The position numbers were made by a program, and so were the translations under genes. A stretch of DNA of 64,000 nucleotides from Veillonella tobetsuensis (GTDB taxonomy: Bacteria > Bacillota > Negativicutes > Veillonellales > Veillonellaceae). The stretch covers positions 124,001 to 188,000 of the forward strand of contig NZ_BBXI01000009.1 of NCBI RefSeq assembly GCF_001078375.1. Reading direction: 5' to 3'. This document shows, one piece after another, positions 57,277 through 64,000 of this stretch (the first letter of the stretch is position 1; each line of letters starts with the position of its first letter). Below the pieces are notes generated by a model, which saw nothing but the letters and a program-made list of their open reading frames with translations, was not told where the DNA came from and searched no databases.

Positions 57277-58326
57277 ATGGAATCAGAAACTATAGTTATT
57301 CCACCAGAAGCAATTGAAGTTGAAACTTTATCTGAGTATCAATCGGACTTATCGGAACATTTTAATGAACTTCCCAAAGTTGCTAAGTCACTATTAAATG
57401 AGGCTAATAATTTATTTTCTAAAATTGAGAATTTATTATATACTACTCCAACTTTAATTAATGTTGTTAAGTCGGCTTTTCCCGATACAATGATACAGGC
57501 TGTTCTTACTAATGAACAGAAAGAAAAAATAGCTAAAGGTGTACTAGAGCTAATGACTAAGAAAGATGGTACTCTTTTGGCGACTCTTGTTGATCCTAAA
57601 ACGAAAAAAGTTATTCATCAGATTCCTCTAGAGTCTATAAAGGTTGGACCTGAAATATCTCAAGCTATGACAAATTTTTCAATGCAAATGCAAATGGCTC
57701 AAATTGCGCAGCAAATTCAAGTAGTACAACATGCTATTGAAGAAGTACGACGTGGTCAAGAGTTTGATCGTTTAGCTACAGCCTATAGTTGTCAACAAAA
57801 GTTGCTTCAAGCATTAGAAATTAAGAGTCCAAGTTTAAAGGAACATGCTTTAATGCAATTAGTTTCTTCTGCTGAAGATAGTAGAAATCTTTTAATGCTT
57901 AGTCAAAAATCAAATATAGAATTTATAAAAAAACAACCTGAAAGCTCCTTTAAAAAATTATTTTCATCTATATCAACAGAAGAAAATGATAAAAGGATAA
58001 GTGATATCAGAGAAAGCCTTAATGCAGTAAATATGGTATCATTTGTACAAGCGATGGCCTATCAAAATCTTGGTGAATATGAGGCTGCTAGGATGAGTCT
58101 GACTTATTATGCTGAATTTATTAAAGATACTTATACCTCAAATCCAGACTTGTTAGATAGATTAGATATGGTTGATCCAAGCACTGAAAATTATTGGACC
58201 AAATCATTACCAGTTATCGAGGAAAAAATTCAAAAACTTCCATATGGGTTTAGTGTGTTAGAAATTAAAAAGATTAAAGGGAGACAAAAGAAAAATGATA
58301 AACGAAAATGTAAAGCGAATTTGTAA
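57277..58326 (+). CDS. Unrecognised helical protein, 349 aa
   Basis: Not recognised. The product is soluble and mostly helical: an N-terminal acidic region, a central Gln/Met-rich segment (FSMQMQMAQIAQQIQVVQHAIEEVRRGQ, about residues 129-156) that looks like a coiled coil, and a C-terminal segment with TPR-like pattern (FVQAMAYQNLGEYEAARMSLTYYAEF). It ends with a very basic tail (KIKGRQKKNDKRKCKANL). Its 3' end overlaps the next small gene by 32 bases, so the two are translationally coupled. It may be a host-specific or defence-associated two-gene unit; no catalytic motif is visible. Confidence 0.72.
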   Translation: MESETIVIPPEAIEVETLSEYQSDLSEHFNELPKVAKSLLNEANNLFSKIENLLYTTPTLINVVKSAFPDTMIQAVLTNEQKEKIAKGVLELMTKKDGTLLATLVDPKTKKVIHQIPLESIKVGPEISQAMTNFSMQMQMAQIAQQIQVVQHAIEEVRRGQEFDRLATAYSCQQKLLQALEIKSPSLKEHALMQLVSSAEDSRNLLMLSQKSNIEFIKKQPESSFKKLFSSISTEENDKRISDIRESLNAVNMVSFVQAMAYQNLGEYEAARMSLTYYAEFIKDTYTSNPDLLDRLDMVDPSTENYWTKSLPVIEEKIQKLPYGFSVLEIKKIKGRQKKNDKRKCKANL

Positions 58327-58480
58327 AGGAGAAGGTTGTAAAAAGGAATTACCTGTTGGGTATAAATACGAGAAATGTGAGTCATGTCGAAATAAATTTA
58401 TTGAATCTGGGCAAGATATATTTAAGTTTGGTGTGACAGCACTAGCAGCTGTTGCATTATTTGTTATGAGTAAAAAATAA
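58295..58480 (+). CDS. Zn-ribbon plus membrane-anchor small protein, 61 aa
   Basis: Four cysteines at residues 10, 15, 28 and 31 (ICKGEGC and CESC) form a likely zinc ribbon, and residues about 43-58 (FKFGVTALAAVALFVM) are a single C-terminal membrane helix ending in SKK. It overlaps the end of the 349-residue gene by 32 bases; AAGGGAG lies 11 bases before ATG 58295. Tail-anchored Zn-ribbon proteins of this size often tether or sense a partner; here the natural partner is the overlapping gene's product. Confidence 0.72.
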   Translation: MINENVKRICKGEGCKKELPVGYKYEKCESCRNKFIESGQDIFKFGVTALAAVALFVMSKK

Positions 58481-58779
58481 TTGGTTTAAATCGCAATATG
58501 TAATTAAATAATTTCATATATATTGTTTAATTAACATAGATAGGAAAGACTTAATGTAGTACTCTGTAATTTAAATTTTTATATAGTTCATATAATTAAT
58601 AGCAAAACCCTTCGCTATGATGCGAAGGGTTTTGCTATACGCTAATACTTATAAATGCAATATAGTTGAACTAAATATTAGTTTGCTTATGAAGAAGGGT
58701 GCAGCTTGTATAGTTGTACCTTTTTCTTTACATAATTTTTGGTAGAAACTATATTATTTACATTCATTGATTAAATTGA
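58481..58779 (+). terminator. Intergenic region with two terminator-type hairpins
   Basis: About 355 non-coding bases separate the 61-residue gene from the GmrSD-like gene. At 58600-58637 is a perfect 16-pair stem TAGCAAAACCCTTCGC / GCGAAGGGTTTTGCTA with a six-base loop, with T-rich arms working in both directions. At 58695-58725 an imperfect stem AAGG-TGCAGCT / AGTTGTA-CCTT is followed by TTT. The rest is AT-rich with no coding potential seen until the promoter at 58780. Confidence 0.7.
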
Positions 58780-58808
58780 TTTTCATAGAGTAGGGTTTCT
58801 TATATAAT
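58780..58808 (+). promoter_or_regulatory. Promoter of GmrSD-like operon
   Basis: TTTTCA at 58780-58785 and TATAAT at 58803-58808 with a 17-base spacer. Nearly identical to the promoter at 47263-47291. Confidence 0.65.
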
Positions 58809-58851
58809 AGATTTGTAAGTATTTTTCTAGAATGTAGTGGGGAAATGGGAA

Positions 58852-60645
58852 ATGCCAACAACAATAGAAGTAAACAAACAGAGTGTAGAAACATTATTAG
58901 GAAGTGGGAGATTTAAACCTTTTGTTATTCCAGAATACCAAAGACCATACGCATGGAGTGATGAGCAAGTTGAGACACTATTTGAGGATTTGTGGGAGTT
59001 TACTGCAGGTACTGGTGGAACAGAGAATAATGGATCTTATTTTCTTGGAAGTATTGTTTCTTATGAAAATGATGATGGTGAACAGGAAATTATTGATGGG
59101 CAACAGCGTATTACCTCTTTGTTTTTACTATTAAGAGCCATATATACTAGATTAACTGATACCTTAGAATCAGAGAGAACGGCAGAAGCTAAAAATTTCA
59201 TTAGTAAAATAGAACCTACTATCTGGAGAACTAATAAACTAACAGGGGTTGTTGATTATACGGATATTTTATTAACTTCTCGTGTCATGAATAATGATGG
59301 CAATCAAATTCTTAAAACAATACTTGAAACTGGTGAGACTAGTGAAAATGCTAAAGATAATTACTCTAAAAACTATAGACTATTTCAGCGTTTGTTAGAT
59401 AAACATTCTCTAGAGAATCCTTTGATGGTATATCAATTTATTTATGCATTACTGAATCAAGCTATTTTACTTCCTATAACAGCAGACACTCAAGATACTG
59501 CATTAACAATTTTTTCTACATTGAATGATAGAGGATTGCCATTATCCGAAGCAGATATTTTCAAGGCTAAGATTTATAATCAACTCGATGTAGACAACAA
59601 GGAGCTTTTTATTAAAGGATGGAAGGATCTTGATGAACAAGCAACATATAATAAAGAAAGTATTCAACAGCTATTTTATTATTATATGTTCTATTTACGT
59701 GCTTTAGAAAAGGATATAAAAACTACCACTCCTGGTATAAGAAAATATTATGCTAATGAAAAGTTTAAACGATTATTTGAAGTAGATTTAATGGATAATC
59801 TTTGTATAATTTTAAATTTATGGAAGGTGATTAATAAAGGACAGGAGATTGATGGGGAAGCATGGTCTAAGAATAATAAAATTAAGCAATCATTAGATAC
59901 CCTATCATCATATCCAAATGAGTTTTGGAAATATCCTGTTGTAATTTATTATATCTGTCATAGAAACAAAGAGGATTTTGAAGTTAAATTTACAGCATTT
60001 TTAAATAAATTACTTTTGGAACTATTTACAAAGTATTTAATATCTCCAACTGTTAATGCAGTTAAGACAGATATTTTAAAGCTTAATGCTGAAATTGTTA
60101 AATCTGATAAGCCTATATTCAATTTTAAAGAAATTGACATGGCTATTCTTGAAAATCATATCCAAAATCCGCATAGAAATCTTGTACGGATGCTACTAAA
60201 AATTCTTGCTTATCAAGAACAAGATACCCTTCTACCTGATAATTGGGAAATTGAACATATTTTCCCACAAAAATGGCAAGATAATTATTTCACAGATGTA
60301 TCAGAAATAACTATTAAAGAAAAGATTGAATACATAGGAAATAAAGTTCCTTTTGAAAAGAAACTTAATATTATCGCTGGAAATGGCTATTTTGGTAAAA
60401 AGAAAAAAGAGTATTTATTATCAAATATTTCAATTACTAAGAAATTAGGAACACTAGAAATTGATGAATGGAATTTAGATTCTATCATGACAAGAAATAT
60501 TCGTATATTAGATACTGTTAAAAATATTTTAAGTCAATGGAATGATAGATATAATAATATTTCCACTGAATCTACTATAGAAGCACAGCCAACAGATTCT
60601 GATTTGGAGAAAATTGAAGAGTATAAACGAAAAGGGTGGATATAG
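58852..60645 (+). CDS. GmrSD-like DUF262/DUF1524 nuclease, 597 aa
   Basis: Single-chain type IV restriction-like protein. The N-terminal DUF262 (GmrS-like) part has the ParB-type signature FVIPEYQRPYAWSDEQVETL, FLGSIV and EIIDGQQRITSL (IDGQQR at 81-86). The C-terminal DUF1524 (GmrD-like) part holds the HNH-type motif WEIEHIFPQKW (H469) and a downstream GNKVPFEKKLN. In known GmrSD enzymes these domains are an NTP-dependent modification sensor and a nuclease for glucosylated or otherwise modified phage DNA. ATG 58852 gives the normal family start; GTG 58837 would add five residues. The next gene begins 12 bases after the stop. Confidence 0.9.
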   Translation: MPTTIEVNKQSVETLLGSGRFKPFVIPEYQRPYAWSDEQVETLFEDLWEFTAGTGGTENNGSYFLGSIVSYENDDGEQEIIDGQQRITSLFLLLRAIYTRLTDTLESERTAEAKNFISKIEPTIWRTNKLTGVVDYTDILLTSRVMNNDGNQILKTILETGETSENAKDNYSKNYRLFQRLLDKHSLENPLMVYQFIYALLNQAILLPITADTQDTALTIFSTLNDRGLPLSEADIFKAKIYNQLDVDNKELFIKGWKDLDEQATYNKESIQQLFYYYMFYLRALEKDIKTTTPGIRKYYANEKFKRLFEVDLMDNLCIILNLWKVINKGQEIDGEAWSKNNKIKQSLDTLSSYPNEFWKYPVVIYYICHRNKEDFEVKFTAFLNKLLLELFTKYLISPTVNAVKTDILKLNAEIVKSDKPIFNFKEIDMAILENHIQNPHRNLVRMLLKILAYQEQDTLLPDNWEIEHIFPQKWQDNYFTDVSEITIKEKIEYIGNKVPFEKKLNIIAGNGYFGKKKKEYLLSNISITKKLGTLEIDEWNLDSIMTRNIRILDTVKNILSQWNDRYNNISTESTIEAQPTDSDLEKIEEYKRKGWI

Positions 60646-60657
60646 GAGAAATGTAAC

Positions 60658-61452
60658 ATGTTAGGAGCAATCATTGGCGATATAGTCGGTTCACGATTTG
60701 AATTTAATAATTATAGACATAAGGACTTTGATTTCTTTACAGATCAATGTGTGTTAACTGATGATAGTATCATGACATTTGCCATAGCAAAGTCAATTCT
60801 TATGAGTCAACCGGATTACAGCAATCTTTCGAAGAATGCAGTGGAATGTATGCAAACGATTGGTAGATGTTATCCCGGTTATGGATATGGAAGTCAATTC
60901 TATAGATGGATCTTTGCAGAGAACCCAAAGCCATATAATAGTTATGGTAATGGTTCTGCCATGAGAGTTAGTGCTGCTGGATTTGCAGCACATAGTTTGG
61001 ACGAAGCAAAGCTTCTTTCTAAATTAGTTACTGAGGTCACTCATAACCATCCAGAAGGTATGAAGGGGGCGGAGGCGACCGCAGTTGCCATATATCTAGC
61101 TAGAACTGGCAAAGATATACCCGAAATCAGAGATTATATTAATCAGCATTATTACACTATGGATTTCACATTGGATGAAATCAGAGATACCTATAGATTC
61201 GATGAAAGCTGCCAAGGTACAGTTCCACAAGCACTGCAAGCCTGCTTTGAATCTACTGATTATGAAGATGCTATTCGTAATGCTATCTCAATAGGTGGCG
61301 ACAGTGATACTATTGCTGCAATTTGTGGTGGTGTAGCTCAGGCCTATTATGGTACTCCAGCAGACATTAGAAAACAGGCTTTATCGTTTTTAGATACTAA
61401 ACTGCTAGGCATATTGACGTCCTTTGAAGAAAAGTATATGCCTACTATATAA
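60658..61452 (+). CDS. ADP-ribosylglycohydrolase family protein, 264 aa
   Basis: Member of the DraG/ARH family, which removes ADP-ribose from proteins or nucleic acids with a two-magnesium centre. The metal-binding motifs are intact: GDIVGSRFE (D8), LTDDSIMT (D35, D36) and GGDSDTIAA (D215, D217). The protein is standard length and cytosolic. It follows the GmrSD-like gene by 12 bases and so is probably co-transcribed with it. Its substrate is unknown: possibilities are housekeeping protein ADP-ribosylation, or reversal of a toxic ADP-ribose mark. ATG with binding site aggagaaatg. Confidence 0.9.
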   Translation: MLGAIIGDIVGSRFEFNNYRHKDFDFFTDQCVLTDDSIMTFAIAKSILMSQPDYSNLSKNAVECMQTIGRCYPGYGYGSQFYRWIFAENPKPYNSYGNGSAMRVSAAGFAAHSLDEAKLLSKLVTEVTHNHPEGMKGAEATAVAIYLARTGKDIPEIRDYINQHYYTMDFTLDEIRDTYRFDESCQGTVPQALQACFESTDYEDAIRNAISIGGDSDTIAAICGGVAQAYYGTPADIRKQALSFLDTKLLGILTSFEEKYMPTI

Positions 61453-61517
61453 TTCTTGATTTAATAATGATGACCCATATATACGTATAATAAAGAAACC
61501 TATGTCATAATGGCGTT

Positions 61518-61541
61518 TGTAGTGATCCCAAAAAGTTAGAC
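61518..61541 (+). repeat. Left terminal inverted repeat of IS
   Basis: TG-x-A-xx-GA-x-CCC followed by A-x-GTTAGAC, matching the inward-read right end at 63058-63081 at most positions. Confidence 0.75.
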
Positions 61542-61581
61542 TTTTATTTCCGAGTAACCTAAACTGGTTGCTCGGAATTTT

Positions 61582-62382
61582 TTATGCTGCAGTAGTAGCT
61601 AAACGATAGTCAACTGGACTTAGCCAGTTCAATCTTTCCTTAATTCGTTTAGTATTGTAATACATAATATAGTTTTTAATCGCCATTTTTAACTCATCAT
61701 AGCTATGAAAGGTATTGCCATAATACATCTCTTGTTTTAAGATGGCAAAGAAGTTTTCCATTGGTGAATTGTCAAGACAATTACCTCTTCTAGACATACT
61801 TTGGAATATATTATGCACATTTAAATTATATTGATACGTTTTCATTTGGTAACCCCAACCACGGTCAGAATGAAATGTCCGCCGATACTTAGCATCAGCA
61901 GTTTTTTCAATCGCCTGTTGTTGTGCTGAAAGTATAAACTCAGCTGATGGTGTAGGACTTATACTAAAACTGATAATTTCAAGATTATATAAATCCATAA
62001 ATGGATCTAAGTATAGTTTTCTGACTTTCAAAGCACCATTTGCATCTAGTTCATAATACTTAAATTCAGTTGTATCTGTAGTAATTTTTTGATGTGGTTG
62101 ATTACAATGGAATCTACGCTTAATGCGATTAGGTGCAATCCGTCCTTTAACGCCTTTATATGAGTTATATTTTCGGCTCTTACGGGAAAATGCTATTACT
62201 TGCAAATTGAACTTTTGCATAATTCGTTGTAATCGTTTCTTATTAACAACAATACCTCGTGATTGTAACAAGGGTAACAATCTTCTATATCCATAGTTGG
62301 GATGGTCTTTACGAATATCTTCAATAGCTATTTGTATTTGTAGATCTGAATCTACTCGGTCAAAGCGCTGTTGCCAGTACAT
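61582..62382 (-). CDS. IS3-family transposase OrfB (DDE integrase), 266 aa from internal ATG
   Basis: Catalytic subunit. Motifs: HTH_21-like start HPNYGYRRLLPLL, first Asp in TTDTTEFKYYELD, second Asp in FHSDRGWGYQM, and Glu in DNSPMENFFAILKQEMY, then the family's RIKERLNWLSPVDYR ending. The frame stays open upstream of the ATG at 62382 as far as 62518 and encodes the expected junction (REFKLTEILAALCFPKATY), so the natural product is almost certainly an OrfAB fusion made by -1 frameshifting rather than a protein starting at this ATG. Confidence 0.9.
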   Translation of the reverse strand: MYWQQRFDRVDSDLQIQIAIEDIRKDHPNYGYRRLLPLLQSRGIVVNKKRLQRIMQKFNLQVIAFSRKSRKYNSYKGVKGRIAPNRIKRRFHCNQPHQKITTDTTEFKYYELDANGALKVRKLYLDPFMDLYNLEIISFSISPTPSAEFILSAQQQAIEKTADAKYRRTFHSDRGWGYQMKTYQYNLNVHNIFQSMSRRGNCLDNSPMENFFAILKQEMYYGNTFHSYDELKMAIKNYIMYYNTKRIKERLNWLSPVDYRLATTAA

Positions 62383-62423
62383 ATATGTTGCTTTTGGAAA
62401 ACATAAGGCAGCAAGAATCTCAG

Positions 62424-63023
62424 TTAGTTTGAATTCTCTTCGGAGACTGCTAATGATTCTTGCTGCTCTTTCATTTTCCGAGCATCCTCGATGCGCAATC
62501 TCCTCAATTCTTTTAAATAGGCATTCTCTATTTGAGCATAGCGTAATTGTTTTTCTAGTTCTAAAATACGAGCTTGCTCTGGTGTTAATTCTTTTTTCTT
62601 CTTTGGGTTACGAGATTTAGTATGTGTGCTAATCTTTGCTTTTTCATCTGTTCGACTCATGGTAGGTATTCGTCCTTTCGGTCGCTCGACAAAAGCATTG
62701 GCCCCATATTTCATAAAATCCGATTTCCAGCGAGCTATTAATGAAGGATTATTCATCCCATATTGTAATGCAATTTGCCGATACGATAATTCACTAGTTA
62801 AGTATGACTCTACCACAGCTAGCTTAAATTCTAAAGTATATCTTGTATTATTTTGCTTTCGACACAAACTATCTTTCCCAAATTCTTTAAATGCACTAAT
62901 CCAACGACAAACTTGCGATGCATCCTTTACACCGTATTTCTTAGCTAAAGAGCTATATCCACCCTTGCTATTTAGATATGCAGTAACGACTTTTAATTTA
63001 AATGTTAAGCTATATTTTGCCAT
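62424..63023 (-). CDS. IS3-family OrfA (DNA-binding, two HTH), 199 aa
   Basis: Two helix-turn-helix units: KYSLTFKLKVVTAYLNSKGGYSSLAKKYGVKDASQVCRWISAF-type at the N terminus and YTLEFKLAVVESYLTSELSYRQIALQYGMNNPSLIARWKSDF at about residues 60-105, followed by a basic linker and a coiled coil (LTPEQARILELEKQL). This two-HTH layout is usual for IS150-group OrfA. It binds the IS ends and provides the N-terminal part of the OrfAB fusion. ATG 63023 with AAGGAGG eleven bases upstream. Confidence 0.88.
   Translation of the reverse strand: MAKYSLTFKLKVVTAYLNSKGGYSSLAKKYGVKDASQVCRWISAFKEFGKDSLCRKQNNTRYTLEFKLAVVESYLTSELSYRQIALQYGMNNPSLIARWKSDFMKYGANAFVERPKGRIPTMSRTDEKAKISTHTKSRNPKKKKELTPEQARILELEKQLRYAQIENAYLKELRRLRIEDARKMKEQQESLAVSEENSN
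62511..62517 (-). promoter_or_regulatory. Candidate -1 frameshift heptamer T TTA AAA
   Basis: In the OrfA frame the codons are TAT TTA AAA GAA, so the heptamer obeys the X XXY YYZ rule, and the -1 frame is exactly the OrfB frame. A small hairpin (GCATC-GAG-GATGC) is about 15 bases downstream. Confidence 0.5.
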
Positions 63024-63029
63024 AGAAAA

Positions 63030-63078
63030 ACCGACCTCCTTAATGTTAAGATTTTTGGTCTAACATTAAGGGGTCGGT
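63030..63078 (-). promoter_or_regulatory. Hairpin at IS tip covering OrfA ribosome binding site
   Basis: Arms 63030-63048 and 63061-63078 pair over 18 positions with one bulged base and a 12-base loop. The arm nearest OrfA contains AAGGAGG, so the binding site is buried when transcription enters from outside the element. Confidence 0.75.
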
Positions 63079-63138
63079 TCAGCAAGTAAAGAAGCTGAGA
63101 GATAAATATATGGTCGGTGTAATCTTAGGTCTGCACGG

Positions 63139-63158
63139 CTCTTTTAAATTTAAAAGAG
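63139..63158. repeat. Perfect 20-bp palindrome
   Basis: CTCTTTTAAATTTAAAAGAG, self-complementary over its whole length, between the IS end and the XRE promoter. It may be a protein-binding site. Confidence 0.6.
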
Positions 63159-63188
63159 TTCGATTAAAGAGAATATATTCATGAAAAA

Positions 63189-63213
63189 AGTATATTTTGT
63201 AGTATAATATACT
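63189..63213 (+). promoter_or_regulatory. XRE gene promoter with overlapping operator
   Basis: AGTATATT-N9-AATATACT is a perfect inverted repeat that contains the -10 hexamer TATAAT (63203-63208). The regulator encoded 31 bases downstream probably binds it to repress its own transcription. Confidence 0.65.
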
Positions 63214-63243
63214 AAATATAGTTTTCTTGAACGGAGGATAAGA

Positions 63244-63456
63244 ATGAGAATTTTCAGTTATAAAAGATTGTTCAAAAAACTGATTGATTTAGATATGACA
63301 AACAATGAATTGATGGAAAAAGCAAAAGTAAGTAAAAGTACATTCTATAAAATGAAGAATGGGCAAAATGTGACTACGGATGTTTTGCTTAGGATTTGCA
63401 ATGCTTTGGATTGTGATATTGAGGAAATAGTGGAGTGTATAAGAATTGATAAATAG
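63244..63456 (+). CDS. XRE (Cro/CI) family transcriptional regulator, 70 aa
   Basis: A compact single-domain repressor. Residues 7-65 form the five-helix HTH: FKKLIDLDMTNNELMEKAKVSKSTFYKMKNGQNVTTDVLLRICNALDCDIEEIVE, with the recognition helix at SKSTFYKMK. It is preceded by an operator-like palindrome over its -10 box and followed after 20 bases by a DUF4297-like gene with its own strong ribosome binding site. The pairing is typical of regulated defence operons. ATG 63244 follows cggagg. Confidence 0.88.
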   Translation: MRIFSYKRLFKKLIDLDMTNNELMEKAKVSKSTFYKMKNGQNVTTDVLLRICNALDCDIEEIVECIRIDK

Positions 63457-63476
63457 ATTTTGAAAGGAGGTTAATT

Positions 63477-64000
63477 ATGGATAAAGAAAAGTACTACATG
63501 AACTTACCAAAAGATTTATCTGGAAGCATAGCTAAAAATCGCTTTAGATTAGAATTATTATGGGGAATTAGTAAAATAATAGATGAACATAAAGCAAACA
63601 ATGAATATACGATAATTTTTGATTTTAAATGTGATATCGAACTGCATAAAGATGATGAATTGAATTTTTACCAAATCAAGACGAAAAAAAGTGGTAATTA
63701 TAATTCGAATAACTTATGTAAGAAAGGCAATAATGAGAATAATTCTATTTTAGGGAAATTATATGCTTTATATTCACCAAATTACAATATAAAATTAGCA
63801 ATTGTATGTAATAAACAACTTAAAATCAATAATAAGGAAATTGATTTTCCTGAGCAATGTTTTGGAGATTTAGATCAGGATGTACTTGATGATGTTAGGG
63901 AAAAGTTGTGTACAGAATTAAATTTAAACACTGTGTGTTTAGATAATGTATTTTATATATTTGATAACATGGATTTATTAAATCCAGAGGATTCTATTAG
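63477..64000 (+). CDS. DUF4297-like nuclease-domain protein (3' truncated by window edge)
   Basis: The first 174 residues of a larger protein. ATG 63477 follows aaaggagg. The segment AKNRFRLELLWGISKIIDEH, then YTIIFDFKCDIELHKDDELNFYQIKTKKSG shows the pattern of DUF4297-type double-strand nuclease domains: an early conserved Arg/Phe helix, an acidic residue (D-x-K-C-D-I), and Q-x-K, together a PD-(D/E)xK-like site. In Cap4 (CBASS) and some Avs proteins this domain is fused to a sensor (SAVED or STAND ATPase). The C-terminal sensor would lie off the window, so the system type cannot be decided. Confidence 0.65.
   Translation, partial: MDKEKYYMNLPKDLSGSIAKNRFRLELLWGISKIIDEHKANNEYTIIFDFKCDIELHKDDELNFYQIKTKKSGNYNSNNLCKKGNNENNSILGKLYALYSPNYNIKLAIVCNKQLKINNKEIDFPEQCFGDLDQDVLDDVREKLCTELNLNTVCLDNVFYIFDNMDLLNPEDSI

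Larger units (their letters stand above)
61518..63081 (-). mobile_element. IS3-family insertion sequence (IS150-like), 1564 bp
   Basis: Two overlapping transposase frames on the minus strand between imperfect terminal inverted repeats. Left end 5'-TGTAGTGATCCC (61518) and right end, read inwards, TGAACCGACCCC (63081); both continue into a shared GTTAGAC at the same distance. Flanking triplets (gtt on the left, gca on the right) do not match, so no target duplication is visible. Both frames are open, so the copy may be active. It lies between the ADP-ribosylglycohydrolase gene and the XRE-nuclease module. Confidence 0.85.

Noticed and set aside
62297-63063. Plus-strand open frames of 107 and 145 residues within the IS
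   Set aside because: Antisense to the transposase frames, no ribosome binding sites, no recognisable protein features.
1-64000. CRISPR array, tRNA or rRNA genes
   Set aside because: No regularly spaced repeat-spacer pattern and no tRNA cloverleaf or rRNA sequence was recognised in any intergenic stretch.

Overview
The window reads as chromosomal DNA of a diderm Firmicute, most likely Veillonella or a close relative in the Negativicutes. The base composition is AT-rich, ribosome binding sites are strong and Gram-positive in style, and smc-ftsY and the uvr genes look firmicute-like. Yet the same stretch encodes a TonB-dependent outer-membrane receptor, a YadA-type trimeric autotransporter and a phage lysis cassette with a spanin-like protein, all of which imply an outer membrane. 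The genus is inferred from gene content, not from a marker gene.

Bases 1 to about 25,200 are the right (late) part of a podovirus-type prophage; integration and replication genes lie off the left edge. The order is large terminase (cut by the edge), small protein, portal, Bbp19-like protein, scaffold, major capsid, cement protein, small acidic protein, two T7-like tail tube/nozzle proteins, a gp13-like protein, three internal (ejection) proteins including a 2,745-residue polyvalent giant, a tail fibre, and a lysis cassette (holin-like protein, an easily missed 57-residue membrane protein, endolysin, spanin-like protein). It ends at a strong terminator followed by a tandem 11-bp repeat, just before the promoter of smc.

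Bases 25,300 to 47,200 are host core genes: smc-ftsY-orf127-uvrB as an overlapping operon, uvrA-uvrC, a convergent MATE transporter, two TerC paralogues, an RlmD-type rRNA methyltransferase, a secreted protein, and a divergent pair of surface genes (TonB-dependent receptor and trimeric autotransporter).

Bases 47,260 to 64,000 are a defence island, more AT-rich than the rest. It holds a four-gene operon (Snf2-like helicase, DUF4391-like protein, type III Mod, type III Res), a zinc-finger orphan gene with an apparent 5' frameshift, an unrecognised two-gene unit (349-residue protein plus 61-residue Zn-ribbon/membrane protein), a single-chain GmrSD-like DUF262/DUF1524 nuclease coupled to an ADP-ribosylglycohydrolase, an IS3-family element whose tip folds over its own transposase ribosome binding site, and an XRE regulator preceding a DUF4297-like nuclease gene that runs off the end. 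The helicase operon and the GmrSD operon begin with almost the same promoter sequence, suggesting shared control or modular duplication. The most interesting candidates for something undescribed are the helicase-augmented type III system, the 349+61-residue unit, and the GmrSD/ADP-ribosylglycohydrolase pair.
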